From positions 85,105,001 to 85,169,000 of the forward strand of contig JAJNNQ010000075.1 in assembly GCA_027886175.1 (NCBI GenBank): DNA of 64,000 nucleotides, read 5' to 3'. How positions within the stretch are numbered: position 1 is the stretch's first letter; every line of letters starts with the position of its first letter. The translations under genes and the position numbers were made by a program. Positions 12,757-25,672 of the stretch are shown in pieces. The notes beneath the pieces are model-generated. The model saw nothing but the letters and a program-made list of their open reading frames with translations. It was not told the origin of the DNA and searched no databases. Source of the DNA: Phylloscopus collybita. Taxonomy: Eukaryota > Chordata > Aves > Passeriformes > Phylloscopidae.

Positions 12757-15700
12757 CTCACAGAAAGAATCAGAAGGAGCAAAAGATATAAGTATTCAGC
12801 TCCCTGTCTTGCTTTCTAAGATTTGAAATTCTTTCTGAGGGTTTTTGGTGAGTTTAAAGGCTGAAATATTTCCCAGAAAGTAAGCTCCTTGCATTCATAC
12901 CAGCTTCCTCCTGCTGTACCTTTGACATGTTATATTGGTGTGTCCTTCACTTGCATATCCTCGAGATCAGTACATCAAGGCTGATTAAGAAGTGCATGAA
13001 ATACGATGCTTGTTATGACACTTAGAGCTGAACTGTCCTTGGCAGCTTCTTCATGTGCTGTGTAATTTCCATGTACTTCTGAAGAAAAAAAAAAAAGTAT
13101 AAGAGAGAGAAAGAGAGACTGGTTTTCTGCCAGGATATCTAGGAAGAAAAGTGTAATATGAATCAAGAGGAAAAAACTTTTGTTCAAAATAAAAGTATGG
13201 AGAGGTTGATACTGGACTCAAAACAGGATTGTGATTTCACCTGCTCATTTTACACTGCCTCCAGTTGAATTACACATAACTGCTGCTGGTAGAAGTGTAA
13301 TCAGGGCCAAGACTGTGAGAGCCAGAAGGCTTTACTGTAGACAAAATATCATTTAGCTTTCCAGGAGTATTAATATTTTTGATCAATTTAAGGCCAAATT
13401 CTTTGGTTTCCCCAGTTCTTTGATTTGCCCTCCAGAAAGATTATATAAATGTAGCTAAACAGAACAGCTTGTACTCAGCTCAGCTACTGAAACCTCTGTA
13501 TTTTATATGATTAGTTCTATGAACAAATCATAAACCATTTTGTGCCCTTGCATCCTTTTTAAGAAAACAAGAGATGGAATATTGCACATGTATTTGTGCC
13601 TTCCCTTAAGCCAACTGCAACATGTTTTAAGTAGGGTAAACTTCAAATGCATGTTATTTTGTCTCCCCAATCACTAGTTGGCAGTGAATGCCCTTAACAA
13701 AAGCATCGTGTACTTCAGTCATTAAAAGTCACGTGTACTAATATTTTGTAAACTGCGGGACTAATTTGAGAGGACATTGTTCTGAAAACAAACTTCAGAG
13801 GCTGAAAGAAATTTCCCACCTCTAATTGCAAAGCCTGATGTTCATTAATAAAGGGGGGACTTATTACACAGTCCATTGTGTATTTTGTAAAGATAAATCC
13901 ACAGCCTTGTACAGGATCCAAAATTTGATGCTCCATAGTTTTATTGGAAAGTTTTCTCTGCCAGCTGAAGTCTAGGTGTTCTTTTTGAAGGAATCTCACT
14001 TAAGAAGTTTTGTTATGAGCTATTTTTTACATGGATAAAAAAGGTATAGTTATATTTTGAGGGGAACTCTCAAAACCTGTTATGTTAGTATATGTTGTTA
14101 TAGATATTGTTGTTTAACCATTTGTATTTCTACTTAATATTTACTTAGAAAAGAACAAAACAGGAAGAAATTATACTTTCTATGCTTTGGATTAGAAATT
14201 CAGTGCATTGTTTCTGGTCTAGATGTAGTCATGCACTTAAAAGACAATGTACACTTGTTCAGATGTACTTCTTTTTGTCCTGATTACACTGCTTCTGAAG
14301 TCAAGGGATGATGATGGTATTAGCAACTGCTTTTGACAGCCCTTAGGAGGGATCTGGAGATTCATTGCACAAGCTTGGTAATCTGTAGTTTACAGTATAT
14401 GTATTACTCAGTACGCCACAAGGGTGGTATAGTTGCTTTTTCTGGGCAGTTTACTTTTGCTTTGGCTTTTTGCTGTTAGTGGTTACTTGCATGATCAGAC
14501 TCAATTCCTTCCTGAAAGAATGAATTCAAATTACAACAAGATAGGAAAATTAGGAGGGTTGTTACTATAGTTTAAGGGAGCTCCATTCCAGTAGAATCTG
14601 GCAGGAGATGCTTTCTGCTTTGTGTCCAAGGTTTTTCTTATCAAAAAGGGCATTAGTGCATACCTGTGATACAAAGTCAGCAAGCAGACCTAAAACTGGA
14701 TATGAATGCCATACTTCTCATCCACAGTGCCCTCCACAACAGTCTTCCATCAGTCTCAAAAGCTGTTTGTTGTAAGTGTTATCGTAGATGATTGTATTTG
14801 GCATGAGGGAGGTCTTTAGGATGAGTTGCATGCACCTCAAGGCTGTCTGGATACTTGCAGAATAGAGGAGCTGCTAATCCAATGCTCACAATGTGTTTTT
14901 TGTGAAGGCTTAGGGCAGTTTCAAAGAGAACAAAAAACCCTGCTGTGTTCCTGCACCACCAAACAGACCTACACAAATTAATAGGCTACAAGCCCTTGTA
15001 GGTCTCTACAGTAGTTAGAGGCTGAAGAGGTATGTGTCAAGAGGGATGCCCAACACCATCTGTCATGCAGAAATATCTCATTCAACCTCTATTCAGTCAT
15101 GGCAGACACTAGCAGGAGGCATGAAGTCTCTTTTGGAGTTGTCTGGTTTTTTTATAAATGCTTTACTCTTCCCTAAGAGTAATGAAGAGTATTCCCAGAC
15201 CAATTGTTTACTAGTTTTTTAAAAAAAGAATTTTGCTAAAAAGATTCCCCTCCCAATGCTTCCATTAACATTTGATAGGATATCTTAGGATATTATTCAC
15301 ATATTTAAAGAAATGGAAAAATGGCAATAAATCCTTCATATTTTCATATGTATTTTCATATGTACAGTATAGTTTCTTAGTCAAATGTGTTTGGTCACTT
15401 GAGACTCGAGAAGCTACAAAAACTAAATATGATGCAATGACTTGCACAGCACACTGCCAGCTCATATTTAGAAAATGTTCAGGACACATAGTTATCCAAA
15501 AGACTGGAGCAGAGAAAGGAAGACAAAGGAAAAGTGATGATTTTCATCTAGCTTATTCAGGATTTACTTCTGCAACAGAAACATGTCAAAACAGTGCATT
15601 AAATCCATGAAAACTAAATGGCATATTATAAATTTGAGAGATCTGAAACATTTTTGATGAGCCTGCCTATCCATAAAAAATCCCTTCCTGGATTTCTAAT

Positions 15701-16113
15701 CTTAAATCAAGGAGGCCATTTTGTGGAAATGAGAGAGGATTCCTAATTTGTGGCTCTAAGCACTTCAACATGCTCCTGATACTTCCCTGAGATCTCAGTC
15801 ACAACAGACACTTGCTGCTGGTTTTCAAAAAACTAAAAAGCAGATTTGTTCCCTGCTGTGACGTGCCTAGGCAGATGAAAAGAAAATAAATTGAGTTCAA
15901 TATGAAGTAAGTTTTACATATTGGATGTGTGCTGTTACGTTTCTTTATGTAATTATTGCATATGCCTTCTAGTGGCACCAGTCAACAGCACTATACTCAG
16001 ATGGTGTCCGTCTCCATGCAGTCTTGAGGCTCTGTGGCCAAGACTATTCCTACTGCCAGCAGTGTGTTGGTAGCAGACAGTGACTGGTTGTGCCCTGTTT
16101 CTTAAGGCAGATG
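12757..16113. other. Non-coding stretch, no gene supported
   Basis: Mostly unique AT-rich sequence. It contains an A12 run at 13085-13096 followed by a short GA-rich stretch, and a perfect 12-base tandem duplication (unit 'tattttcatatg') at 15339-15362. Open frames up to 112 codons, for example 15272-15610, show no known motif. Confidence 0.6.
15339..15362. repeat. 12-bp perfect tandem duplication
   Basis: Two adjacent identical copies of 'tattttcatatg'. Likely replication slippage. Confidence 0.85.
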
Positions 16114-16623
16114 TTAAGCAATACCAGTACCAAGATCAACACTTAAAAGCATTGCTAGTAACTGACTACCCTTTGAATTGAGGTCTTTGAGGCTGGCAGT
16201 CCAACTAGTTTTCCATGCACATAAGCCATAACTTTCCAGATAGGATGGAAGGAGTTTCTGGGAGACTGTGTCAAGAGCCTTAGTAAAGGCAAGGTAAGTG
16301 ACATCCACTTTCATACCCTTATTTACTGAATGAGTATTCTCATCACCTTTGTCTCCTTCATTTGTCCAAAAAATTATCTTCAGGAAGATTTGCTGCATTT
16401 TCTTCACAGGAACTGAGGAAAGACTGACCAGCCTGTAGCTTCCCAAATTTTTCTTTATCAAAGGGAAATGACATTTGCCAAAACAGCCTCCTGTCATGCC
16501 TACCCAGCTTAATGCCCATTGGAAAGGACTCCTGTGTATGTTTTGAGTTTGCCCTGGGAGGTCAGCTATTCTGTTCTCTGTCTTGTTAAAAGACATACAA
16601 GATACTGTTGAAATCAGTAACAC
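16114..16623 (-). pseudogene. CR1 LINE reverse-transcriptase relic
   Basis: A minus-strand frame of 169 codons contains two recognisable CR1 RT landmarks. The first, at about residues 50-75, reads 'PLIKKNLGSYRLVSL' then 'SSVPVKKMQQI', corresponding to the family's 'FKKG..GNYRPVSLTSVPGKVMEQI' segment. The second, at about residues 106-121, reads 'VDVTYLAFTKALDTVS', corresponding to 'VDVVYLDFSKAFDTVS'. The first motif lies near 16420-16475 and the second near 16261-16308. Their spacing is roughly 30 residues shorter than I expect, so an internal deletion is likely. The catalytic YxDD motif and the C-terminal half are missing. The first and last parts of the frame do not resemble CR1. This is a dead fragment and not a host gene. 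Confidence 0.8.
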
Positions 16624-17772
16624 TGTTCACCTGTTTAAAAATGGACAGAATATTAAATATGTGTTCAGTTGAGGTGCTGAAGCACTCCCATATTAAATGG
16701 CTACACAACAGGTATTATCTAGAAGGTATCATATTCAAAAATTTTGTATCTCATTTTCAGAAAACAAATCAGAAAAACAAACTGAAATTTTTGCCATGTT
16801 TTGGGGAAAATTGATCTTTGGAGCCTGGCTTTGTTCCTTAGATCTGTGTTTAGTCAAAGCTGGGAATATTTAATTTCTGAAAGACATAGCAGAGGAAAAA
16901 TTTGTTTTAGGCAGTTTCAGACAATCCACGAAGCTTTCCCTAACTGGATTATTTGTATCAGCGAAAGCCAGGCCTTCTTGAAATCATGCAGCTGATATTT
17001 CACCACAAAAAATTTCAGTGGGAATAGTATAAAGTTTTATCTAATTCCTGATTTAATGCATTCTTCTTCCAACTGCTGATGATACTTCCCAAAGTTTCTA
17101 AATGCTTAAAGAGCAACTATTTGTAACTTCATGTATCTCCTGAATGTTCTTAAAAACTACCAGCAATACTCCTTAGCAAAGATGAATAAATTTATTTAAT
17201 TTTATAAAATCTCATCCTTTCAAAACTTCAGAGAATCAAAAGAAAATGGAAATGAAGGCGTTTCTAAGTGATAAGGGAAGCAGGTGTACTATTAAGGATG
17301 AACACTGCATATTTTGCGGTTTATTTAAAGTATATACAGTTATTGGTCTTTTCCTTGGGAGCTGTCTAATGCATGTGGAACTAAAATGCCATCAGGAATT
17401 TTTGTTTGTGTCTGGTTAGCTTTTTCCTTCTGCTTCTTATATTGATCACAGATTTCACACTTGGCTGCCTTTTAACTTCAAAGGCAACATTCCCTGAACC
17501 ATATGTAAGGTATCACTGTTTTGGAGGCTTGCCATTTGCAAAATTGTTTCCATCTTTCCTGGATTTGGTTAAAAATGGCTTGGCAATGAATATTTGATTT
17601 ATGTACTTATCCCATTTATTTCAGCTTAGTAGGTCTTTCTCCACTTTTTATCACCCTTCTTGGTGTATTGCACAAGTTTCTGCTGCAATCGCCTGCGCTG
17701 TGATAGAGGCTGGCCTTGTGCTGCCTGAGAGGTCTTTCAGAGTCTCACAGCCTCCTCATCCTGTTGCATGAG

Positions 17773-17822
17773 ATTATTTATTATATATTTAGGGATATTA
17801 TTATTTATTATATATTTAGGGA
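17773..17822. repeat. Tandem duplication, 27-bp period
   Basis: The 23-base string beginning 'attatttattatata' and ending 'ttaggga' occurs at 17773-17795 and again, identically, at 17800-17822, separated by 'tatt'. The identity of the copies points to a recent local duplication or slippage. Confidence 0.9.
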
Positions 17823-19158
17823 CTTAACTGCAAAACAAGATACATTAAATGCATAATTTTCAGTATATGAGCTGAAGATGCAGAGTTTTATAGGGTCAAA
17901 CCTGCCAGAAATGATAGTTTTCATCCAAACCCATAACTATTTGAAGTTTATCTGATTATCTGGAATGCTGTCATGGATGACAACAAGTTGTATCTATACA
18001 TATAGCTGTATTAAAGTCATTGTTCCACTTTGTGATTATTTTCAAATTTAAAGTAGGAAAACAATTTTCTACCTATACGTGCTGTATTTCTTTACTATTA
18101 CCATCATTTAGAAAGCAAGGTTCTTGATAAGTCTTGCAAAAAGTCGGTTCTCCTTGAAAATTTTTATCTAATTATTATTGTTATGACCAATTAGAGTACA
18201 AAAACCTTGCTCCCAAAAATGTACTTTCAGCTTTTATAGTTTTATTTTTATTTCTCTTCAGATATCTGTAATAGAATAGGAATAGTCTTGCGAAGTAGAT
18301 GACTCCTTGTAAAAAAAGACAATGTGAGAAAATTTTAACAACAGAAAATTATATTTTAAATTTCTGTCTATTTTTGTCTTGCTGTATTATTCATGCTTCT
18401 GCAGCAATATTTTGTGGATCTCTAATATCTAGTTACCACTTTAACTTTAGCCTGCATACCCCTCTTTCATTCAAAGATATTTCGAAGAGTGGGAACCATT
18501 CTTCAACATCATATTAAAGAAGATTCAGGTGATTTTTGTCACCAAGAAACCCTTGAATTTTTGTTAAAATTAATGAGAAATTTTCCAGTGATGCGGTGGC
18601 TTCCCTGCAAAAAATACCAATTCTGTGGCTCCAAACATTTCATTTGGTAGGGACTGGGTTCTTCTACAGTGTTTTTAATATTGCCCAAGTGTCCTGGGCA
18701 TGGGAACAAAGCAGAAAGGCTCATGTGGAAGTCTACATGAATGTCAGACTGTGTAGAACTCCCAAAGACCATTCAGTGGCACAAGCTTTGTGTCCTCCCG
18801 ACATGCATTTGCAGGAATCTGTGTGAAGATGATCCAGGCAAGAGGCCCCTCCAGCAGCAGATGGAGCTCTACGTTACACTTTTTGTGTGTATGGCTCAAA
18901 GCGGGTGTATGTCGACATCAGCAAGTCATTGCAGGCACATGCTGAAGTGATTGGGAGCTTGGTTTTTGACCCACAAACATGTGTGTAAATACAGATGACA
19001 CTTTCGCAAATCAGGAAGATATTTGCGGGGCCCTGATGAAATTGTCTCTAGAAGAATGCTTAGAGGAAATGATGTTAGAAATTTGGTTGAAAGAAGAAAC
19101 AAAAAGGAGTAACGAATTTGGTGAGATGTAACAAACAGAACTGGGGGAAATACTGACA

Positions 19159-19199
19159 TCTATATCTATATATCTATATCTATCTATATATCTATATCT
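19159..19199. repeat. (TATC/TATA) microsatellite
   Basis: A mix of 'tatc' and 'tata' units with a higher-order 'tatatc' pattern. It is variable and short. Confidence 0.85.
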
Positions 19200-20589
19200 C
19201 AGCACCTTTGCCAGTAAGTAATAGCTTAGTAAGCAAGGAGCTGCATAATTCTGTGGCACTGGGGGAATATATTAATGCTTCTCCCTCTGCACTGTTTGTT
19301 TGTATTCCTCTTCTTCAGAGGATTTGTACATTCTCCTTCCCATAAAGCAGTGCCACACTGAGTGCACATCTCTGCCATCCAAACCCACCAGCAGATCAAA
19401 CAGTTGTCTAGTATTCCTTTATTACTCCAACAAGTAGCTGCTGTCAAACAGATACAACAGATCCCAAACATCTCTTTGCTGTTCAGAAATACTTTCCAGA
19501 GGCATTTCCCATATTCCTTTATTTTCCAGATCATCTGGAAACTTTGTTGACAGTATCTAAAGTACCTTTCAATGAAGAAGTTCTTATTTTGTTTTGGTTG
19601 GTTTGTTTTAATTTCAGTTCTCATTCTCCCTCCAAACCTTTCTTCTTCCCAGACACAGTAAGATGTATTTTACAGCAAAGAAAAAACCCAGTACAATACA
19701 GCCTCATTACATGTCATAAGCTGCGACAACATGATTTTCTTCATGTCTGTGTGTATAGAAAACAGGCCAAAAAAACACCAGATAAAGAAGAAAGTTTTGA
19801 TTAACAATGCAAATCCCATTCTGAGAGGGGTGAATCTGTGCAGGTCCTCAGAAGTTAGTGGAGAGTCACTGTCCATTTACTTTTGAATGAAGTCTGTTCC
19901 CTCTAGCTGTGGGTGTTAGAGACTGATCTATTTCATTGCCTTTGCTATGTTATCAAGTTGTCTTCTTGATAAATTAATAAAGTGGTTTTTAAAGAGCTAA
20001 TTGATATTCCTGTAGAAGACCCACAATTTAATTAGGGATACTGTAATTGCTTCAAGAAAGATACTAGTTCATGTAATTACAACATAAACTTAGGAACTAT
20101 TGTACTTATAGTATTCAAATTTTGAGGTTATATATTTTTTAATTCCATTTGAACAGTGTTTTATTTGTTTTTTTTCTTAAATACACTACTTCTTTTTCTG
20201 CAAAATCCATAGTCCTATGGTTCTTTCTTCTTGCTCCTCCTCTTTCCCTTGAAGTATTTTTGGTTTTGTACTGAGGCCTCCCCAAGTGGACCATGAGATG
20301 AAGGCTGATATTGTTGCCCTTCCACTCCTTAGTATCTTTAAAAGACAGAATGATTTTGACATTACAGCCAATCAAAAACCTTACTTTTGATTTTAAAGTC
20401 CTGATTGCAAAAATGCATTGACTAACATATCTTAGACGTTTGGTATGGATGAAGAACTCATGCTTAACCTGCATTTAATTGCCCAAAGTGAGCTCTTGGG
20501 ATCTGTCTTTCACCCATGTCTTGTGAGTCCTCCAGATAAAGATCTCTATCTCTGCTTCCTAATTGTGACTTCCCCTGTTAACATACAAG

Positions 20590-21010
20590 GTATTCCCTGA
20601 TCTAATTGCAGAGCAGATAGCTCTTAAAATAGCTTAGAGTAGTGTGCAGAAGGAATAATTTACTGCAGTCACTTACTGTAGTGTGTGTCAAGGGAGAGGG
20701 GAAACATTTTTTCTTTAATTTTGCATTGACAGCCACGGTGGCAGCACTAAGGAACCATGGCCCACTGTACACTCCCCATCCACATCTAACTGCAGTCCTT
20801 TTGGGCATAATAATGGATTATAACAGAGGTTCTCAGCAGGCTCGACTGTCTGATTAAAATGTTACTGCTGTTGTCTGTGTTACAACATAAATTGGGGAAC
20901 TCCCCCCTGGCCAGAGTGCCAGGAGCCTTTGCAAATTGTGCTTGACAACTGGCCCGTTGGAATCGTTCAGCCCGAATAATCAGAAATGCCAACTTCTGTG
21001 CAACTTTGGA
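20590..21010. promoter_or_regulatory. Candidate conserved non-coding block
   Basis: Compositionally complex sequence with little simple repeat. It has homeodomain-like TAAT cores around 20807-20822 and five CpGs between 20734 and 20972, three of them clustered at 20953-20973. The neighbourhood is otherwise CpG-poor. No coding frame with known homology was found. Regulatory function is inferred only from texture, so this needs alignment to other birds. Confidence 0.22.
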
Positions 21011-21119
21011 GTGCTTCCTAACTGACCTATTTTGGTTGGACAGAATATAGAATCAGTAGCTGTGCTCTGCATGTACTGCAATATAGTTTGTTTGTAACCA
21101 AAATGTGCAAAGCCTTTCC

Positions 21120-21151
21120 TTTTTTTTTTTCTCTTTATTTTTTTTTTTTTA
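21120..21151. repeat. Poly-T rich tract
   Basis: Two T runs of about eleven and twelve bases, separated by 'ctcttta'. Simple low-complexity DNA with no recognised element attached. Confidence 0.85.
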
Positions 21152-21605
21152 AGGGGGAACAGGATGAGCTTTGGTTTTCACTTGTTAGGAACAATGCTAA
21201 CTAGACACAGTCAGAATTTCAATGTACAATGCAATGAACAATGCAACTTACAGCCAAATCTATTCTTGGCTTCAGCACTTGTGACAAGACCTGGGGACTG
21301 AAACTCACTGCCTCAATATCATCATATGTAAAATGAACTTGCTTGAAACTGTACTTTCAATAACATAGTAGAATTAAAGTAATTAAATATTCATTTCCTT
21401 ATTGTTGGAATGCTTCATGGATTAGTGAATTTGGGACTTTGGGGAAAAGGTCTTGTTTTTCAAATAAAAATGTAAGAAAAACGCAAGAGTTTTGGATATC
21501 AGATGGCCTATGATTAATTAGTACTATGATGTTGTTCAACCAGCATTACCCAACATCATTTGTGTCATCTTTACTAATATCTTTACTAATAGTTTCAGAT
21601 CAGAG

Positions 21606-21707
21606 GAAAAAGAAAAAGAAAAAGAAAAAGAAAAAGAAAAAGAAAAAGAAAAAGAAAAAGAAAAAGAAAAAGAAAAAGAAAAAGAAAAAGAAAAAGAAAA
21701 AGAAAAA
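21606..21707. repeat. (GAAAAA)17 hexanucleotide array
   Basis: Seventeen uninterrupted GAAAAA units. Translation gives an artefactual polylysine frame on the plus strand. The perfection of the units points to recent expansion and probable length polymorphism. It is not a coding sequence. Confidence 0.95.
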
Positions 21708-22550
21708 ATGAAAAAGCTGACATGGGGAAGGAACTGTGTTCCCATCTCTATAAAGAGAGGAGACTATTTTTCAAAGAAGGGAAAGAAGGGGTAAGATGTT
21801 GAATGACAGACTTAAAAGGACCAGCTGATATGTAAGTATTTAGGTGTTGAAGGAGGAAGGAAGAGGATGACAAGTAAATAAACAACAATAAAGATATCAG
21901 TTAAATCACATTTCACATTCTGAAACCAAACATAGGTTTGACTATGTTCTAGGACTGACAATTGGATAGTCTTGACTTTTCATGTTAGTTATGAACATTT
22001 CATGTTAATGGGTTAGTTTTCTCTAACCCCATTACGGGCTGTCACAGAAAACAGCTATTTTTTTTCCTGATCATGAATTACAGATTGTTACAGGTGCAGC
22101 CTATAACAAAAGTCCATGATTTTTCTCTTGCTCTGCATAGCATAGGGGATATAATGATTAACACATATTAAGAGAAAAACAGCCTATCCTGTCAAGGTCA
22201 AAAGCAGCTCAGATTTGCTATAGGCAAAAGTCCATCTTCCTGGTCCTTGCTCAGGTTGCCATTAGAGTATTCCTGTATGAAACTGTCATTTCAGAAAGGT
22301 GTGCTAACCCCTACAAAATGTAGACATAGCACTACCAATCTGTGTTTGCTCTGGACTGCAATAGTAATGCAGTCAGAGGTGTGATTACCATGAACTAGGA
22401 GGGATCATGGTATCCACTAGCTTGGGAGGGCAACTTGCAATCATGACATGGTCGTAGTGCAAAAGTCTTCAGATTTCTCACACTCCCAAAGATGTATTTT
22501 GAGATTATTCTTAATCTCTGGGGGTTTCAGCACTTCTCTTGGACACTATT
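21708..22550. other. Non-coding stretch, nothing recognised
   Basis: Purine-leaning sequence just after the hexamer array, then ordinary AT-rich DNA. No gene or repeat family was recognised. Confidence 0.55.
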
Positions 22551-22576
22551 CCCCCCCACCCCCACCCCCCCCGCCC
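22551..22576 (-). other. C-rich tract, G-quadruplex candidate on minus strand
   Basis: Runs of 7, 5, 8 and 3 cytosines are separated by single A, A and G bases. The complementary strand therefore has four G runs with one-base loops, which is a textbook intramolecular G-quadruplex pattern. The plus strand could form an i-motif. Confidence 0.7.
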
Positions 22577-22899
22577 AGTGCAGCAGCCACTAGTTTGTGA
22601 AGTCTTCTCAGCAATCAAGCACAGTACACTTGAATATTTTGTATCTGCTGACTCAGTCTAAATGACATTGCCCAGAACATGCCCATGCTACTTCCCTGCG
22701 TGGACGCACAAATGATTTATGCTAACTCTCCTCATGAAGCGATAACCCTTGAAGTTACTGCTGGTATCTCCTCACAATGTCTTGGCATGGCCTGTTTGTG
22801 TTTTTTCTTTCCATTTGCAAAATTTTGTAAGACAGTTTTCTGGTTTGTTACAGATTTAAGGCAGGTAGAGCTGACTGTGCCACACCAGCAATAGATACT

Positions 22900-23195
22900 G
22901 TACAGGTGCGTTGCTATTCAAGGTCCTGTCTCTGGAGATGTGCTCTGCCTTCAGGTGCTGGGTGCCGTCGATGTTTGTCACCTGCCAGCTCCTGTCATAG
23001 CCCGGCTGGCTGTGAGCTCCAAAGGGTTAACAGCAAGCCAGCGGCGATGCTGTAATCCTCCAGGGCTGCCAGCATGCTGCACTGTTGTTGTGTCGGATCA
23101 GGGGGGTTTGAAGGAGGCTGTGCTGGCTCCAGCAGCTGCCTCAGTCATGTCTGTCATTTTGGGTCTCTGCTCCTGAACAACATGGATGGCGTAGC
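22900..23195. promoter_or_regulatory. GC-richer, CpG-bearing block
   Basis: About seven CpGs lie between 22909 and 23096 in otherwise CpG-poor DNA, with clusters such as 'gccgtcgatg' and 'gcggcgatg'. A 78-codon frame (22940-23176) overlaps but has a cysteine/alanine-rich chance-like composition. This could be a conserved element, a small promoter-like patch or an unrecognised repeat. No TATA box or start-site motif convinced me. Confidence 0.25.
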
Positions 23196-24291
23196 AGGTG
23201 AAAAGAATGGCTGAAACCCACACTGGGAACGAATCTGTGTCCTCCCCCTCCCTACTGCATCCAGAAAATGCATGGCCACTGAGGAAGAGCCCTCACCTCC
23301 TCAGAAAACTAACACAGCTTGTCAGAAACGTGTGCCCTTGGGGTGTGGGGGGGAACAAAACCCCCTTTGACAAACAACCCTCGTCCTGACTGTAATGGTG
23401 AAAACAATACAGGTAAACCCAACTGCCCTCTGCCCTACTTCTTTTCTGCTGTAAGCAAATAATTCTCCAGCAAAATAACCAGAGGGAGCACTTTTTCCAC
23501 AACATTGCTGTTTTCTAAAATCTGCATTGACTTTGTCCTTACATTGACATTGCAACCATCTGGTATGAACGGTTTGATATGAAGTGGGGCAAATCCACCC
23601 TCTAGCTTCTAAAGAAGTACTCTTAGTGAACCATGCTATATTTCACTTTTATTTTTAAAAAGGCTTTGTGTATTAAATTGGGGAGAGCAAAAGCCATTTG
23701 GAAATGTCAGAGCTGGACTTCAGCTCCATTTGTAGACAAGTAGTATATGTTCATGTATTTTTATGGTTTCTGTCTCACTTGTTGTGAAAACATCTGACGT
23801 GTTTGGCCCATAAAACCTTTGTAGGATTAAAAAGCAAAAGGAAAAACAAGAACAGTAACACAAACACCCACCCCAAAATTGTTATCTTCTACATTGAAAA
23901 TCTAGACACAGAAGTGGGTCAATCCAGAGTAACAAAAACATCTGAGTCCAGGTTATCAACCTAAATCTCTGCATTACTCTTCTACTTAGGAATCTCCCAA
24001 GGTACTGACAACCGTCATAAGAAATCCATATTTTCTTGGTTACATAGCTGTGTTTTTTCTTTTGTAAGTCCCTATTACACAGAATATTTTGGGTTAATCA
24101 CTGAGTGAGGCATGCAGCAGGCCAAGGGCAAAGCTGAGACAGTATATTCTGGGATTCATCCTTCACATGTCATGAGCCAGAGTGTTCGCTAGCATCTCAG
24201 AGCAAGTGCTGTGCTCCAAAGTGTCCCACCGGCATGACTTCCTTTGGGAAGCTCAGCAAAGGAAGCTTCTGCCACATCTTCCAGTTTTAGT
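23196..24291. other. Non-coding stretch, nothing recognised
   Basis: Ordinary AT-rich DNA leading up to the purine tract. No gene, RNA gene or clear repeat was supported. Confidence 0.55.
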
Positions 24292-24841
<550 letters not shown>

Positions 24842-24994
24842 TGACCTTCCAGCCTGTTACAAGGTCTGGTAATGGATGTTTAGGGAAACATAATAAACAA
24901 GGTAAATATGCTCTTCCTATGGTCTTCCTTTCTGTCTTCTAACAGTAGCTGATGAGGGATTTTTAGATTTGTGTCTTGCATTCATCCCATCACA

Positions 24995-25570
24995 TTTAAC
25001 AGGTCTCAGTAGACCTTTCTATGAAGTGAACTAGTCCTTTTAAACCATTTTCCTTTTGACCTTCATTACATGCTCTGTCAGTGAGTCCCACTGCTTCATT
25101 CTGCAGCCCATGGAAAACACTTCCCTTTGTGATTTTTGAATCCTGAGGCTAGGTAATTTTCACTGAGAGCCTCTTGCTTTCTTCTTTTTTTGATAAACAG
25201 TGAATAGTTCTTTTGCTTGCCACTCAAGATATTTTACTTACCTACTAATCTCCTTGGACTGTACTTTTTTCTGGATTGAAGGGCCTCAGTCTCTGCATGA
25301 GCAAAGCCTTTCAAATGTTTTTATCATCTTTTCTGTTGTCTACTGTTCCTTGTCTAATTCTACTATAATATTTTTAGGTTAGAATGATCAGAAATACATT
25401 CACTATTTAGGCTGTGAGTGCACCATGGATTTGTACAGTAGTATAAAACTGCTTTCTGTTACATTCTTTACACCCTTTCTGGTAATTCTCAAACTTCTGT
25501 TTATCCTTCTGACCAATGCTGGGATTCATATGACATTTTCTAAGAAATATTCTCAGAGGAAAGAGGAGGA
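24995..25570 (-). mobile_element. Ancient CR1/L3-like LINE relic
   Basis: The order of segments matches the reverse complement of the 3' region of an old CR1-group LINE that is common in reptile and bird genomes. A 'cacttcccttt' stretch is at 25119-25130, 'ctggattgaagggcctcagtc' near 25271-25292 and 'gagtgcaccatggatttgtac' near 25415-25437. 'ttctgttacattcttta' and 'cctttctggtaattctc' follow, and the relic ends with 'gacattttctaagaaatattctcag'. The divergence is far greater than for the CR1 copy at 51160, so this is an old insertion. It encodes nothing. Confidence 0.62.
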
Positions 25571-25672
25571 AGGCTTCTCATGATCTCTACTTTCCAAAGA
25601 CAAACCAACATGGGAAGAAAACATCTGTTTTTCATGGCTTCAAACCCATTCACTGCTGGCTGAAGAAAGCAA

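Larger units (their letters stand above)
16624..20589. other. Non-coding stretch, no gene supported
   Basis: AT-rich sequence with two small simple repeats listed separately (17773-17822 and 19159-19199). Overlapping open frames between 18.5 and 19.9 kb, on both strands and 60-132 codons long, have no recognisable domain and look like chance. Confidence 0.6.

Noticed and set aside
21526..21711. Polylysine frame
   Set aside because: An artefact of the GAAAAA array.
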